Shown here piece by piece: positions 51,486-62,056 of a stretch of 64,000 nt of DNA (the first letter of the stretch is position 1; each line of letters starts with the position of its first letter). A model generated the notes under the pieces. That model saw nothing but the letters and a program-made list of their open reading frames with translations, did no database searches and was not told the DNA's origin. The position numbers and the translations under genes were made by a program. Origin of the DNA: Gp6-AA40 sp035571515 (GTDB lineage: Bacteria; Acidobacteriota; Vicinamibacteria; Vicinamibacterales; UBA2999); the NCBI GenBank assembly GCA_035571515.1, contig DATNCQ010000122.1, positions 26,651 to 90,650 of the forward strand, read 5' to 3'.

Positions 51486-52005
51486 CCTCCGGCACAGCCG
51501 GATCCTTCGGCGCCGGCGCCGGCGCCGTTGGTGTCGGCGGCGGAGGCGGGGAAGGCGAAGGAGCCGGGGAAGGCGTCGGCGGTGGTGCCAGGCAGGCGCA
51601 GACCGTTACGCGCAGCACGGTCCGGCCGACAGGGCTGGTCACCGTCACCTCGATGTCGTAATCCACCGCTGCGCGATCGACGTCCATCAGCGCGACGGCG
51701 TCTTCGGTTCCGTACGTGTGGCCGGACAACACCGTCAGGTGTCCGCCGCGCGTCGCGCTGAAGCCGACGGGCACGTCCCGGACGCGCCGCTCGAAGCCGC
51801 GCTCGTCGTAGCCGTAGACGGCGGCGTGGATCTGCGTCGCACCGCCACCATAGACGCCGGTCGGCGCATAGAAGGCGCGCAGTTCGGACGGGACGGGGGC
51901 CGGGACCGGCGGCGGCCCGGACGCCGACGGCGCGACCGGCGAGGACTGCAAGGCATTGCAGGCGGCGAAGATGATCGTGGACAGCGAGAGCAGCGCACTA
52001 CGCAT
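51472..52005 (-). CDS. Lipoprotein with beta-rich domain and proline-rich tail
   Basis: 177 residues from the ATG at 52005. Lipobox in LSLSTIIFAAC, then a proline-rich spacer (PPPVPAPVPSE). A central domain (about 40-140: YAPTGVYGGGATQIHAAVYGY) looks like a beta-sandwich, and VTVCAC is followed by a long Pro/Ser/Thr tail. I do not recognise a family. Its 3' end overlaps the convergent metalloprotease-like gene by 14 bases. Confidence 0.65.
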   Translation of the reverse strand: MRSALLSLSTIIFAACNALQSSPVAPSASGPPPVPAPVPSELRAFYAPTGVYGGGATQIHAAVYGYDERGFERRVRDVPVGFSATRGGHLTVLSGHTYGTEDAVALMDVDRAAVDYDIEVTVTSPVGRTVLRVTVCACLAPPPTPSPAPSPSPPPPPTPTAPAPAPKDPAVPEVSPR

Positions 52006-52230
52006 GGTTGTACGCCTGGCGAAGGGCCGGCACGCGATCCACAACCGCACGTCGATGGCGATCACGAACCGGCGGATGAAACGTCAGGCCGTCCCAGCGG
52101 GGGCCGGCCTCTGCATCGGCCGCACATCCGACGCTGTTAGAGAAGAACGTCCGGAAAGGGGCCTTTCAACAGGGCACACGTAAGGTTTTCACCGGCGCAC
52201 CGTTTATCCGATCGTGAAAGGGGTGCGCTG

Positions 52231-52449
52231 ATGCCCTCCGTGAAGTGTCCTCATTGCGGCCGGATGAATCCCGCTTCGGGCTTCAGGTGTGATTGCGGAT
52301 TCGACTTCGCCTCGGGCATGCAGATGGCCTCGCTCGTCTGGCGAGGCGATTCGCGCGCCACACGGCGGGCCCCGCGCAGATCGCTGGCGTGGGATTTTGG
52401 ATTGAGACTGCTGAGATCGATCAGGCGGCAGGCGCCGGTCCCCGACTGA
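52231..52449 (+). CDS. Small zinc-ribbon protein
   Basis: 72 residues. KCPHCGRMNPASGFRCDCGF supplies Cys pairs CPHC and CDC for one zinc ribbon; the rest is basic (RATRRAPRRS). AAGGGG upstream of the ATG fits a ribosome site. The 225 bases before it contain only a short palindrome (GAAAGG/CCTTTC at 52154). Confidence 0.55.
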   Translation: MPSVKCPHCGRMNPASGFRCDCGFDFASGMQMASLVWRGDSRATRRAPRRSLAWDFGLRLLRSIRRQAPVPD

Positions 52450-52496
52450 CCGTCAGGGCGCGCCCGTGGGGCGCGGCGTGCTTTCGCCCCGCGAAT

Positions 52497-52772
52497 CTAC
52501 CGCGTTGCGCGCTTGAGCGGCGGGATGCGCAGCGGCCCGGACGGATCGAACTGGCAGTCACACGCCGGACACCGTATCTCGGCGCCGCCATCGCGCGGAA
52601 TGAAGACCTCCAGTGCCGCCGCGCTCGTCTCGACGGTGACGCCGAGAAACGCAACCGACACCGTCCGTCCCCCGCTCGGCGTTTCCAGCACATCGAGCCG
52701 CGACTGACACCCGGGGCATCGCGTTTTGGCAGGTTCGGGCACTTGTTCGTTCGTGCGGTTCCGTCGCGTCAT
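52497..52772 (-). CDS. Zinc-ribbon protein with two CxxC pairs
   Basis: 91 residues from the ATG at 52772, with GAGGAC upstream. TRCPGCQSRLDV and IRCPACDCQFD form the metal site, separated by a beta-hairpin-like stretch (RTVSVAFLGVTVETSAAALEVF). Resembles the MJ0042-type or zinc-finger domain proteins; function unknown. Confidence 0.65.
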   Translation of the reverse strand: MTRRNRTNEQVPEPAKTRCPGCQSRLDVLETPSGGRTVSVAFLGVTVETSAAALEVFIPRDGGAEIRCPACDCQFDPSGPLRIPPLKRATR

Positions 52773-52831
52773 CGTGTCCTCGCGGGGGGTGACGAGGTTC
52801 AAAGGCCGACTGTCCAATGGATGCTGGGGAA

Positions 52832-52845
52832 GTACCTGACTCGTG
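52832..52845. repeat. 14-mer GTACCTGACTCGTG, copy 2
   Basis: Second exact copy of the word at 48429-48442, lying just past the stop of the GGDEF gene. Confidence 0.4.
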
Positions 52846-52850
52846 GGTCC

Positions 52851-54248
52851 TCAGACGGCCGGCGCCAGGCCACGATTGACCGCGAGACGTGTCTTGCGGG
52901 AGGTCGTACGCGGCGTGCTGCCGGTGCTGCGATCGATGCCGCCGCCGGCGTCGCGATCGGTCGAGCGCTTCTGGTCGAACATCGCGCCGTCGGCCACCGC
53001 CAGCAGGTCGTCGAAGCTGTCGCCCTGCTCCGGGAACATCGCCACCCCGACGCTGACATCGAGGCGAATGACCGTCGCTGCCGACAGCTCGACGCGCGCG
53101 CCGGCGATCGCCTCGTGGATCGCGGCGGCCTTGGCCTGTGCCTCACCGGCAGGGCAGCCAGGCAGGACCACCACGAACTCGTCGCCGGCGTAGCGCGCGC
53201 AGATGTCGTACGACCGGACCGACGCCTGGAGCCGCTGCGCGACCTCGCGCAGCGCCAGATCGCCCGCCCGATGACCGTAGGTGTCGTTGATCGTCTTGAA
53301 GCCGACGACATCGATCATCAGCACCGCCAGCGTCGTCGCTTCGCGCTGGGCGCGATCCACTTCCTGCGCGGCGTGCGTCCGCAGGTAGCGCAGGTTGGGG
53401 AGATCGGTCAGCGGATCGATCAGCGACTCGGACAACCCCTCGACGTAGGCGTGCAGCGTGTCGTAGGTCAGCGCGAGGATGGCGACGGTGAAGGGCAGCA
53501 GGCACAGCTTCGACCGCACGAGCCCCGCGGACGCCGCGGCCGCAACCGTGAAGCCGAACAGGTGTCCCGGCCAGATCGAGGCGAACGTCGAGCGCCAGAC
53601 GCGCAGCGTCCGCTGCCGCGTGGTGAACGCGACCGCGCCGGCGACCAGCATCGTGTTCGAGAAGAAGTAGACGATAGCGGTCGCCCCGAGCATCAGGAAC
53701 CCCGACGGCACGATCGGCTCGCTCGCGTTGCCGCCAAGCCACGTGTAAGTGAGCCAGGCCGCCTGCACCGTCAGCGCCAGCGCGCCGATGCTGAACCAGG
53801 TGCGGTAGCGCGGGCCGCGCCGCCGCGCCCGGAATGTTCCCTGCGCCCAGACGCCAAGCGCACTCGTGAGCGTCGCCGCCGCGGGGCCGAGCACCAGCAG
53901 CGCGGTGAAGTCGATCACGTAGCAGAAGCTGAGCGTCGATGCGCTTCCCGGCACCGACAGCGTCGTCTTGGCAAATGCCGTGATGAGCGAGAGCACCGCG
54001 AGCGCCGTGAGCAGCGGGGCGTCCCGTTCGCTGAGTTGCTGCAACGCCAGGATCACAGCGGCGGCGCCGAGCCCAGTGACGGTTGCGATATAGCAGCGAG
54101 CGGCGAGCGGAAGGCCGGTCCAGTTCTGGGGCGGCTGCGGCCGTTCGGCACGAACATCGGCGGCGGCGCGCCAGCCCGCGCTCGTCGGGCGCGCGACGTT
54201 CAGGAGGGGTTCTGCGCAACGCCGCAGGACCGAATTGCCCGCGATCAT
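52851..54248 (-). CDS. Membrane-bound diguanylate cyclase (GGDEF domain)
   Basis: 465 residues. An N-terminal membrane sensor of about eight helices (LAARCYIATVTGLGAAAVILAL onwards) precedes the GGDEF domain, about 290-440. The active-site loop reads RYAGDEFVV, with Ala in place of the first Gly, a variant seen in active cyclases. The inhibitory I-site RSYD lies five residues upstream, so product feedback is expected. DPLTDLPNLRYL starts the domain. The ATG at 54248 is used; a TTG lies 36 bases upstream. Signals through cyclic di-GMP. Confidence 0.88.
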   Translation of the reverse strand: MIAGNSVLRRCAEPLLNVARPTSAGWRAAADVRAERPQPPQNWTGLPLAARCYIATVTGLGAAAVILALQQLSERDAPLLTALAVLSLITAFAKTTLSVPGSASTLSFCYVIDFTALLVLGPAAATLTSALGVWAQGTFRARRRGPRYRTWFSIGALALTVQAAWLTYTWLGGNASEPIVPSGFLMLGATAIVYFFSNTMLVAGAVAFTTRQRTLRVWRSTFASIWPGHLFGFTVAAAASAGLVRSKLCLLPFTVAILALTYDTLHAYVEGLSESLIDPLTDLPNLRYLRTHAAQEVDRAQREATTLAVLMIDVVGFKTINDTYGHRAGDLALREVAQRLQASVRSYDICARYAGDEFVVVLPGCPAGEAQAKAAAIHEAIAGARVELSAATVIRLDVSVGVAMFPEQGDSFDDLLAVADGAMFDQKRSTDRDAGGGIDRSTGSTPRTTSRKTRLAVNRGLAPAV

Positions 54249-54339
54249 GGTCGCGATGCACTCGCAATTGCCTCGCCACGCCAAAGCGTGCAGATTTATG
54301 AAGTTGTGGCACCTCCATTGGCCGTGCGCGAGCGAATCC

Positions 54340-54360
54340 GCACATCGTGCACATGTGCGC
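54340..54360. promoter_or_regulatory. Paired GCAC-N(2-3)-GTGC palindromes upstream of the GGDEF gene
   Basis: GCACATCGTGCA (54340-54351) overlaps GTGCACATGTGCGC (54347-54360). Both words recur upstream of the hybrid kinase at 61900 and 61975. They lie about 92-112 bases before the GGDEF ATG, in the region shared with the divergent gene. Likely operator for one regulator. Confidence 0.5.
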
Positions 54361-54457
54361 AGGATCCGAAAATCGGGCAGTTGCCATACCCAATTGGGTC
54401 CACGAGACCCGGACCGCTCAGGGGGACAATGTGATGCGCTGACATGAGGCGTTCGTG

Positions 54458-55186
54458 ATGGCCAGCGACAACGGGACTGCGCGATTGCTGACGGCGGTGG
54501 TCCTCCTTGCTGCGCTGTCGACGCCCGCGCGCGCCCAGTCGGATCCCCCGTCGCGGATCGCCGTTCCGGTCCGCTCCTCCATCGACAAGACAGGCCTTCT
54601 CCTCGACTCGGTGGCGCTGCTCGCGATCGAGCACGGAATTCGAATCGCGTTGCAGCCAGGCACGCGCCGCGAGCTGCGCGGCAACTTCTGGCGCGACTAT
54701 CGCCGCTCGGTCCACATGCCGGTGACGTGGGAAGACACCGACCCGTGGCCGGTCAACTACGTCGGTCACCCGATTCACGGCGCCGCGGCGGGGTACCTGT
54801 GGATCGAGCACGACCCGAAGGCGCCCGTCACGATCGAGTTCGACAACCGCTACTGGTCGAGCCGCGGACGGGCCGCGGCGTTTGCCGCCGCCTACAGCTT
54901 TCAGTTCGAGGTCGGCCCCATCAGCGAGGCGTCGATCGGCAACGTCGGCCTGCGCCCGGAGACGACGGGATGGGTGGACTACGTGGTGACGCCGACCGGC
55001 GCGTTCGGGCTGGTGATCGCGGAGGACGTGCTGGACAAGTTCTTCGTCGAATGGGCGGAGCGCCGTACCCGCAATCGCGTCTGGCGGGCGAGCCTGCGAT
55101 TGATCTTCAACCCGACGCGGGCGATGTCGAACACCGCCGCGGGCCACCTGCCGTGGTACCGGCCCGATCGATCGCTGGCCTGGTGA
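54458..55186 (+). CDS. Secreted/outer-membrane-associated hypothetical protein
   Basis: 242 residues from the ATG at 54458 with GAGGCG upstream. Signal peptide (LLTAVVLLAALSTPARAQ). The mature part has DPWPVNYVGHPIHGAAAGYLW and later YVVTPTGAFGLVIAEDVLDKF, rather like DUF3943-type periplasmic/outer-membrane proteins. The function is not known to me, and the family resemblance is from memory. Confidence 0.68.
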   Translation: MASDNGTARLLTAVVLLAALSTPARAQSDPPSRIAVPVRSSIDKTGLLLDSVALLAIEHGIRIALQPGTRRELRGNFWRDYRRSVHMPVTWEDTDPWPVNYVGHPIHGAAAGYLWIEHDPKAPVTIEFDNRYWSSRGRAAAFAAAYSFQFEVGPISEASIGNVGLRPETTGWVDYVVTPTGAFGLVIAEDVLDKFFVEWAERRTRNRVWRASLRLIFNPTRAMSNTAAGHLPWYRPDRSLAW

Positions 55187-55204
55187 CCACGAGCAGTGCT
55201 CTTC

Positions 55205-56176
55205 TTACCGCGGAAGGGCGCACTTGAGGTGTGCGAACGTTCCCGGAAGACCGTGACCGCCGCCTTCCGCAGCCAGGTACACGTCGCCTTCGTTGGTGAT
55301 GACGACGCCTTCGCCCTGCGCTTCGTCGAGCGGCGCGAGGTCGAGATGCCAGACCCTCTCGAAGCGTCCCGCGATGACGTCCTCGGCGCGGTAGAGCAGC
55401 AGTTCCTTGTTGGTCCGCATCGCGACCCACTTCCCGTCGGGCGACGTCTCCGCGTCCGTGATGCGGGTCTGCCGCCGGATCGTCGTGGCCTGGAACTGTT
55501 CGGTCGGCACCTGGCCGACGCGTTCGAGCGTGGCCAGCGTCCCGGCTTGCATCCCGCGTGGAAAGCGGAACACGAGCGACGGGTGGCCCTTCGTGACCAG
55601 ATAGAACTGGCCGCCCGCGACAAACATCGCTTCGGATTCGTGATCCTCGTCTGCCGGGTACGCGGCGTTGAACGTCTCCGCCGGCGCGGTGCGCGAGTCG
55701 GTCGGCGCGGGCTCGGGCACCCGGTAGATCACGACGTCGTTCCGCTGCGTGCCGCCTTCGTTGCCGGTGTCGGCGACGTAGAGACACGACCCGTTGCCGC
55801 ACGGTCCGACGCTGATGTCCTCCCAGTTGTTGATGTCCGCGCCCGTGATGCGCACGCTGCTCAACACGCGTCCCATCACGTCGATCGCGAAGACGACGGG
55901 GGTGCCTGAATCGTTCATCGACCAGAGAATGCCGGGCGTGCGCGCGCTCAGCGCGAGGCCGCTCGCCTCCGGTATCGGACCCAGCATCCCCTCGTGACTG
56001 AGCGTCTGGCAGTTGAGACTGCCGGCGTCGGCCTCTGGTGGTGGTGGCGGCGCCGCCGCACGCCGCGCGGCCACGGTCTGCCAGACGAAGCCGATGAGAA
56101 TCGCGGCAAGCAGCCACGGATACGCCGCCGTCATCAGGCTGAGAAGAGGACGAGGCAGTTGCACGTGGCTCTGCAT
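55205..56176 (-). CDS. Membrane-anchored extracytoplasmic beta-propeller protein
   Basis: 323 residues. One membrane segment (YPWLLAAILIGFVWQTVAA, about 19-37) and a proline-rich spacer are followed by a propeller-like domain: SGLALSARTPGILWSMNDSG, then NWEDISVGPCGNGSCLYVADTG, ITDAETSPDGKWVAMRTN and VVITNEGDVYLAAEGG. This resembles esterase-like or SdiA-regulated propellers. An ATG 14 codons in is an alternative start. No partner is evident. Confidence 0.75.
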   Translation of the reverse strand: MQSHVQLPRPLLSLMTAAYPWLLAAILIGFVWQTVAARRAAAPPPPPEADAGSLNCQTLSHEGMLGPIPEASGLALSARTPGILWSMNDSGTPVVFAIDVMGRVLSSVRITGADINNWEDISVGPCGNGSCLYVADTGNEGGTQRNDVVIYRVPEPAPTDSRTAPAETFNAAYPADEDHESEAMFVAGGQFYLVTKGHPSLVFRFPRGMQAGTLATLERVGQVPTEQFQATTIRRQTRITDAETSPDGKWVAMRTNKELLLYRAEDVIAGRFERVWHLDLAPLDEAQGEGVVITNEGDVYLAAEGGGHGLPGTFAHLKCALPR

Positions 56177-56251
56177 TGCAACAATGGAACCGCACGGATA
56201 CCATTGCCCTGCCTCGCGGAACGGTAGCGAAGGCGGGTGCTGGAGGGAACT

Positions 56252-57190
56252 ATGAAGCGCGTTGGTCTCGCCCTGTTGTTGACGGCCGGGGTCTGCATCT
56301 CGTCAGGCGTGGTGTCGGCGCAGCGTCCCGCGGGTGACGCGGCCACCTTTGCGGCGTATGCCGGTACCGGGTACCGGGTCGTTCCCAACATCACCTACAC
56401 GACCGCCAGCGGCGCGGAACTGAAGCTCGACTTTTACCGGCCCGCGCAGGCATCCGGTCCGCTGCCGACCGCGATCTTCATGCACGGCGGCGGTTATCGC
56501 ATCGGCTCGCGCAAGGAAGCCTCCGCGCTCAGCGTCCTGCCGTACGTGCAGATGGGCTGGAATGCGGTGAACATCGAATACCGCGCCAGCGGCATCGCGC
56601 TCGCCCCCGCCGCGGTCGAAGACGCCCGCTGCGCGCTGCGCTGGGTGATGCACAACGCGAAGGAATACAACGTCGACACCGAGCGGATCATCGTCACCGG
56701 GCAGTCGGCGGGTGCGCACCTCGCCTTGATGACGGGGCTCGTGCCGGAGTCCGCGGGGTTCGATCGCAACTGTCCCGGCCCTGAGCCGCTGAAGGTGGCG
56801 GCCGTCGTCAGCTGGTACGGCGTGTTCGACTACACGACGCTCGTCGACGACCCGAAGCGCGACTACGCCATCTCGTGGATTGGCGCGCAGCCGAACTATA
56901 AGGACGTCGCCCGGCGCGTCTCGCCGATGACGTACGTGCGCGGCGGCCTGCCGCCGGTGATGGCCATCCATGGTGACGCGGATCCGGTCGTTCCCTACGA
57001 GCAGGAGGTGCGCGAGATCGACGCGCTCAAGAAAGCGGGCGGCGTCGCGGAGCTCGTGACCATCCCCGGCGGCGGCCATGGCAACTTCCCGCGCGAGCAG
57101 GTGCTGCGCGCCTGGACGGCGATCGACGGGTTCCTGCAGGCGAATGTGATCAACAGGAAGCCGGTCGCGACGTCTGCTTCAGCGCGCTGA
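56252..57190 (+). CDS. Secreted alpha/beta hydrolase (carboxylesterase, HSL/BD-FAE-like)
   Basis: 312 residues. GGAGGG sits eight bases before the ATG at 56252. Signal peptide (ALLLTAGVCISSGVVSAQ). Hydrolase motifs are the oxyanion IFMHGGGYRIGS, nucleophile Ser in VTGQSAGAHLAL, acid Asp in AIHGDADPVVPYE and His in PGGGHGNF. The HGGG signature points to the hormone-sensitive-lipase/BD-FAE branch; a xylan or acetyl-ester substrate is possible. The catalytic triad is intact. Confidence 0.88.
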   Translation: MKRVGLALLLTAGVCISSGVVSAQRPAGDAATFAAYAGTGYRVVPNITYTTASGAELKLDFYRPAQASGPLPTAIFMHGGGYRIGSRKEASALSVLPYVQMGWNAVNIEYRASGIALAPAAVEDARCALRWVMHNAKEYNVDTERIIVTGQSAGAHLALMTGLVPESAGFDRNCPGPEPLKVAAVVSWYGVFDYTTLVDDPKRDYAISWIGAQPNYKDVARRVSPMTYVRGGLPPVMAIHGDADPVVPYEQEVREIDALKKAGGVAELVTIPGGGHGNFPREQVLRAWTAIDGFLQANVINRKPVATSASAR

Positions 57191-57253
57191 GGTCCGCCTG
57201 CAGGCGGCGGCCGCGACGGCCTTTCTGGCCGGGCTTCGCTCCTCGAGAAGAGC

Positions 57254-58507
57254 GTGGCGCGCATTCTGATCACGAGCTGGGGATCGTACGGCGACGTCTA
57301 TCCGTACATCGGGCTCGCCCTCGCGCTGAGGGAACGCGGCCACCGCCCGGTCGTGGTGATGGCGGAGTTCTACCGCCCGCTCGTCGAGTCGCTCGGCTTC
57401 GAGTTCCATCCCGCCGGACCCGCGATCGACCCCGACGACCGCGCCCTCATCGCGCGCGTCATGGATCCGGTTCGGGGCTCGGACGTGCTCCTCAAGGAAA
57501 TCCTGATGCGCTCGCTGCGCGAGGACCACGCGGCGCTCGACGCGGCGGCGGCCGGCGCCGACCTGCTCGTCACGCATCCGATCACGTTCGCCGCGCCGGT
57601 CGTGGCGCAGGCGCGCGGGTTGCCGTGGGTGTCCACCGTGCTCGCGCCGATGTCGTTCTTCTCCGCGTCGGACATCCCGGTCGTGCCGCCCGCGCCGTTT
57701 CTCGCGCCCCTCGCGCGGCTCGGACCGTGGTACGGACGCGCGATGGCGCGCTTCGCGCGCCGGAGTACGCGGGGATGGATGAAGCCGGTGTTCGACCTGC
57801 GCGACGAGCTCGGGCTGCCGCCGGGCGCGCATCCGCTGTTCGAGGGACAGTTCTCCCCGGCGCTGACGCTGGCGCTCTTCTCGCATGTGCTGGCGGCACC
57901 GCAGGCGGACTGGCCGGGGAACGTATCGGTGACCGGCTTCGTCTTCTACAACGGACCTGGCGTGCTGTCGCCGGAGCTCGACGCGTTCCTCGATGGCGGG
58001 CCGCCGCCGGTTGTCTTCACGCTCGGGACCTCGGCGGTGGCGGCCGCGGGACGCTTCTATGAAGAGAGCGTCGACGCGGTGCGCCGGCTTGGCATCCGCG
58101 CGGTGCTGCTGACCGGCGGATTCGAACAGAACCGGCCGCGCGCGGCGCTGCCGCGCGGCGTGCTCCTCGTGGACCGCGCGCCGCACCAGTTGCTCTTCCC
58201 GCGCGCCGCGGCGGTCGTGCACCAGGGCGGCGCGGGCACGCTCGCGCAGGCGCTGCGCGCGGGGCGGCCGATGCTCGTCGTGCCGCACGCGCACGATCAG
58301 CCCGACAACGCGGCGCGCGTGACGCGGCTCGGCGTGGCGAGGACGATCCGACCGCGCGCCTATCGCGGACGCCGCGTCGCGCGCGAGCTCGAGCGGCTGC
58401 TGGGTGACAGGAGTATCGGCACACGCGCGTCGGACGTGGCGGCGCTGGTGCGTGCCGAGGGCGGCGCCGGCGCGGCAGCCGCGGCGATCGACGAGCAAAT
58501 TCACTAA
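57254..58507 (+). CDS. UGT-type glycosyltransferase (GT1, macrolide/sterol glucosyltransferase-like)
   Basis: 417 residues with GT-B fold. The N-terminal block ILITSWGSYGDVYPYIGLALAL is typical of the branch. The sugar-nucleotide site follows as DRAPHQLLFPRAAAVVHQGGAGT, then GRPMLVVPHAHDQPDNA, where His/Gln/Asp contact the donor. It transfers a sugar from UDP/TDP-sugar to a lipid or small aglycone. GTG start. The acceptor is unknown. Confidence 0.88.
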   Translation: MARILITSWGSYGDVYPYIGLALALRERGHRPVVVMAEFYRPLVESLGFEFHPAGPAIDPDDRALIARVMDPVRGSDVLLKEILMRSLREDHAALDAAAAGADLLVTHPITFAAPVVAQARGLPWVSTVLAPMSFFSASDIPVVPPAPFLAPLARLGPWYGRAMARFARRSTRGWMKPVFDLRDELGLPPGAHPLFEGQFSPALTLALFSHVLAAPQADWPGNVSVTGFVFYNGPGVLSPELDAFLDGGPPPVVFTLGTSAVAAAGRFYEESVDAVRRLGIRAVLLTGGFEQNRPRAALPRGVLLVDRAPHQLLFPRAAAVVHQGGAGTLAQALRAGRPMLVVPHAHDQPDNAARVTRLGVARTIRPRAYRGRRVARELERLLGDRSIGTRASDVAALVRAEGGAGAAAAAIDEQIH

Positions 58508-58587
58508 AGGCGGGGCACGCTTGTGCTACAGTTCCGGTCCGGCAACGCGAACGACTCCAGACACCTCACTTCGGAAGGAGAAGCTCG

Positions 58588-59334
58588 ATGCGTAAGACAA
58601 CCATGATTCTTGCGGCGCTCGCGCTGTCGGCGCTCGCCACGACACTCACATTCGCGCAGGCCGGCGGTGGCGGGCAGCGAGGCGGCGGAGGCGCGCCCGG
58701 CGGCGGGGGCGGTGGACAGGGCGGCGGGCGCGGCCCGCAGATGCCGATGTCCTTCTTCATCACGAGCACGCCGAAGGGCGACGGCGCCAACTACGGCGGC
58801 CTCGCGGGCGCGGACGCGTACTGCCAGCAGATGGCGACCGCGGCAGGCCGCGGCGGCGTCATGTGGCACGCGTACCTGAGCCAGCAGGCCAAGAACGGCA
58901 TGCCGGCCGTCAACGCGCGTGACCGCATCGGCAGCGGTCCCTGGTACAACGCGCGTGGCCAGATGATCGCACGCGACCTCGGCACGCTGCACGGCGACAC
59001 GATCGATCAGGCTCGCATGGGCAACGCGCTCGGCAAGCAGGTCTCGTTCACCGAGAAGAACACGGTCGTCAACGGCGTCGGCGACATGCCGAACCAGCAC
59101 GACATCCTGACGGGCTCGCGTCCGGACGGCACGGCGTTCCCCGACGAGATGGACCACACCTGCAACAACTACACGAGCAATGCCGACACCGGTTCGGTAC
59201 AGCTCGGGCACGCGGATAAGCAGGGTGGCGGCAACTCGTCGTGGAATTCAGCGCACGGCTCGGCGGGCTGCAGCCAGCCAAAGCTGGTGCAGACCGGCGG
59301 CGCCGGCCTGCTGTATTGCTTCGCGGTGAACTAA
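58588..59334 (+). CDS. Secreted Gly-rich protein with C-type-lectin-fold-like domain
   Basis: 248 residues. AAGGAG precedes the ATG. Signal peptide (AALALSALATTLTFAQA), then a ~27-residue Gly/Gln/Arg linker. The domain (about 52-248) has MSFFITSTPKGDGANYGGLAGADAYC, then WHAYLS, and ends GGAGLLYCFAVN. The pattern, with a first Cys after 'GADAYC' and paired Cys at the end, is shared by bacterial lectin-fold proteins. Function unknown. A hairpin follows at 59357. Confidence 0.75.
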   Translation: MRKTTMILAALALSALATTLTFAQAGGGGQRGGGGAPGGGGGGQGGGRGPQMPMSFFITSTPKGDGANYGGLAGADAYCQQMATAAGRGGVMWHAYLSQQAKNGMPAVNARDRIGSGPWYNARGQMIARDLGTLHGDTIDQARMGNALGKQVSFTEKNTVVNGVGDMPNQHDILTGSRPDGTAFPDEMDHTCNNYTSNADTGSVQLGHADKQGGGNSSWNSAHGSAGCSQPKLVQTGGAGLLYCFAVN

Positions 59335-59356
59335 CCGGTTGATGTGCCGGGTCCGA

Positions 59357-59380
59357 CGCTGGACGGATGCCGTCCCAGCG
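59357..59380 (+). terminator. Hairpin terminator after the lectin-like gene
   Basis: CGCTGGACGG and CCGTCCCAGCG pair around ATG with one bulge, 23 bases after the stop. No T run follows. Confidence 0.5.
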
Positions 59381-59389
59381 CCGGGCCCC

Positions 59390-59472
59390 GGCCTACGTAC
59401 GTGGGCGGGTCCCGCGGAAATTACAGTAGCCAGAATTTCGCGGACCCGCCGCACCGTTTCGCGGACCCACCC
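59390..59472. repeat. GGCGGGTCCGCG palindromic repeat
   Basis: GGCGGGTCCCGCGGAAATT pairs with AATTTCGCGGACCCGCC, and a third half-copy TTTCGCGGACCCACC follows. It lies between the convergent lectin-like and kinase genes. The GCGGGTCC/GGACCCGC core is shared with the element inside the agmatine deiminase gene. Confidence 0.65.
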
Positions 59473-59481
59473 GCAGCGGTT

Positions 59482-61899
<2,418 letters not shown>

Positions 61900-61905
<6 letters not shown>

Positions 61906-61988
61906 CGTGCAGCTTCCATTCCTGCCCGCGCAACCGCCAATGCGTGTGAAAGCGGGCAGAAATCGTGCGCGTGCGCGCACATGTGCAC
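61900..61988. promoter_or_regulatory. GCAC-N(2-3)-GTGC palindromes at the hybrid kinase start
   Basis: GCACATCGTGCA (61900-61911) covers the kinase start codon, and GCGCACATGTGCAC (61975-61988) lies 70-83 bases upstream. Both words also occur before the GGDEF gene. Shared operators are inferred. Confidence 0.5.
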
Positions 61989-62056
61989 AGAGATGTGCGG
62001 AACGGGCACCAGCGAGTCCGGCTGAAGCCTGACTCCATCGTTGCTCGAGGCCGGAT

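Noticed and set aside
51485..51495. 11-base copy of the tRNA-Leu 3' end as a firm right attachment site
   Set aside because: Too short at this GC content to call on its own, and it lies beside a gene stop. Kept only as a weak candidate in the island finding.
58672..58745. G-rich GGCGGCGGNGGC run, possible simple repeat or quadruplex element
   Set aside because: It encodes the glycine-rich linker of a secreted protein, which explains the composition.
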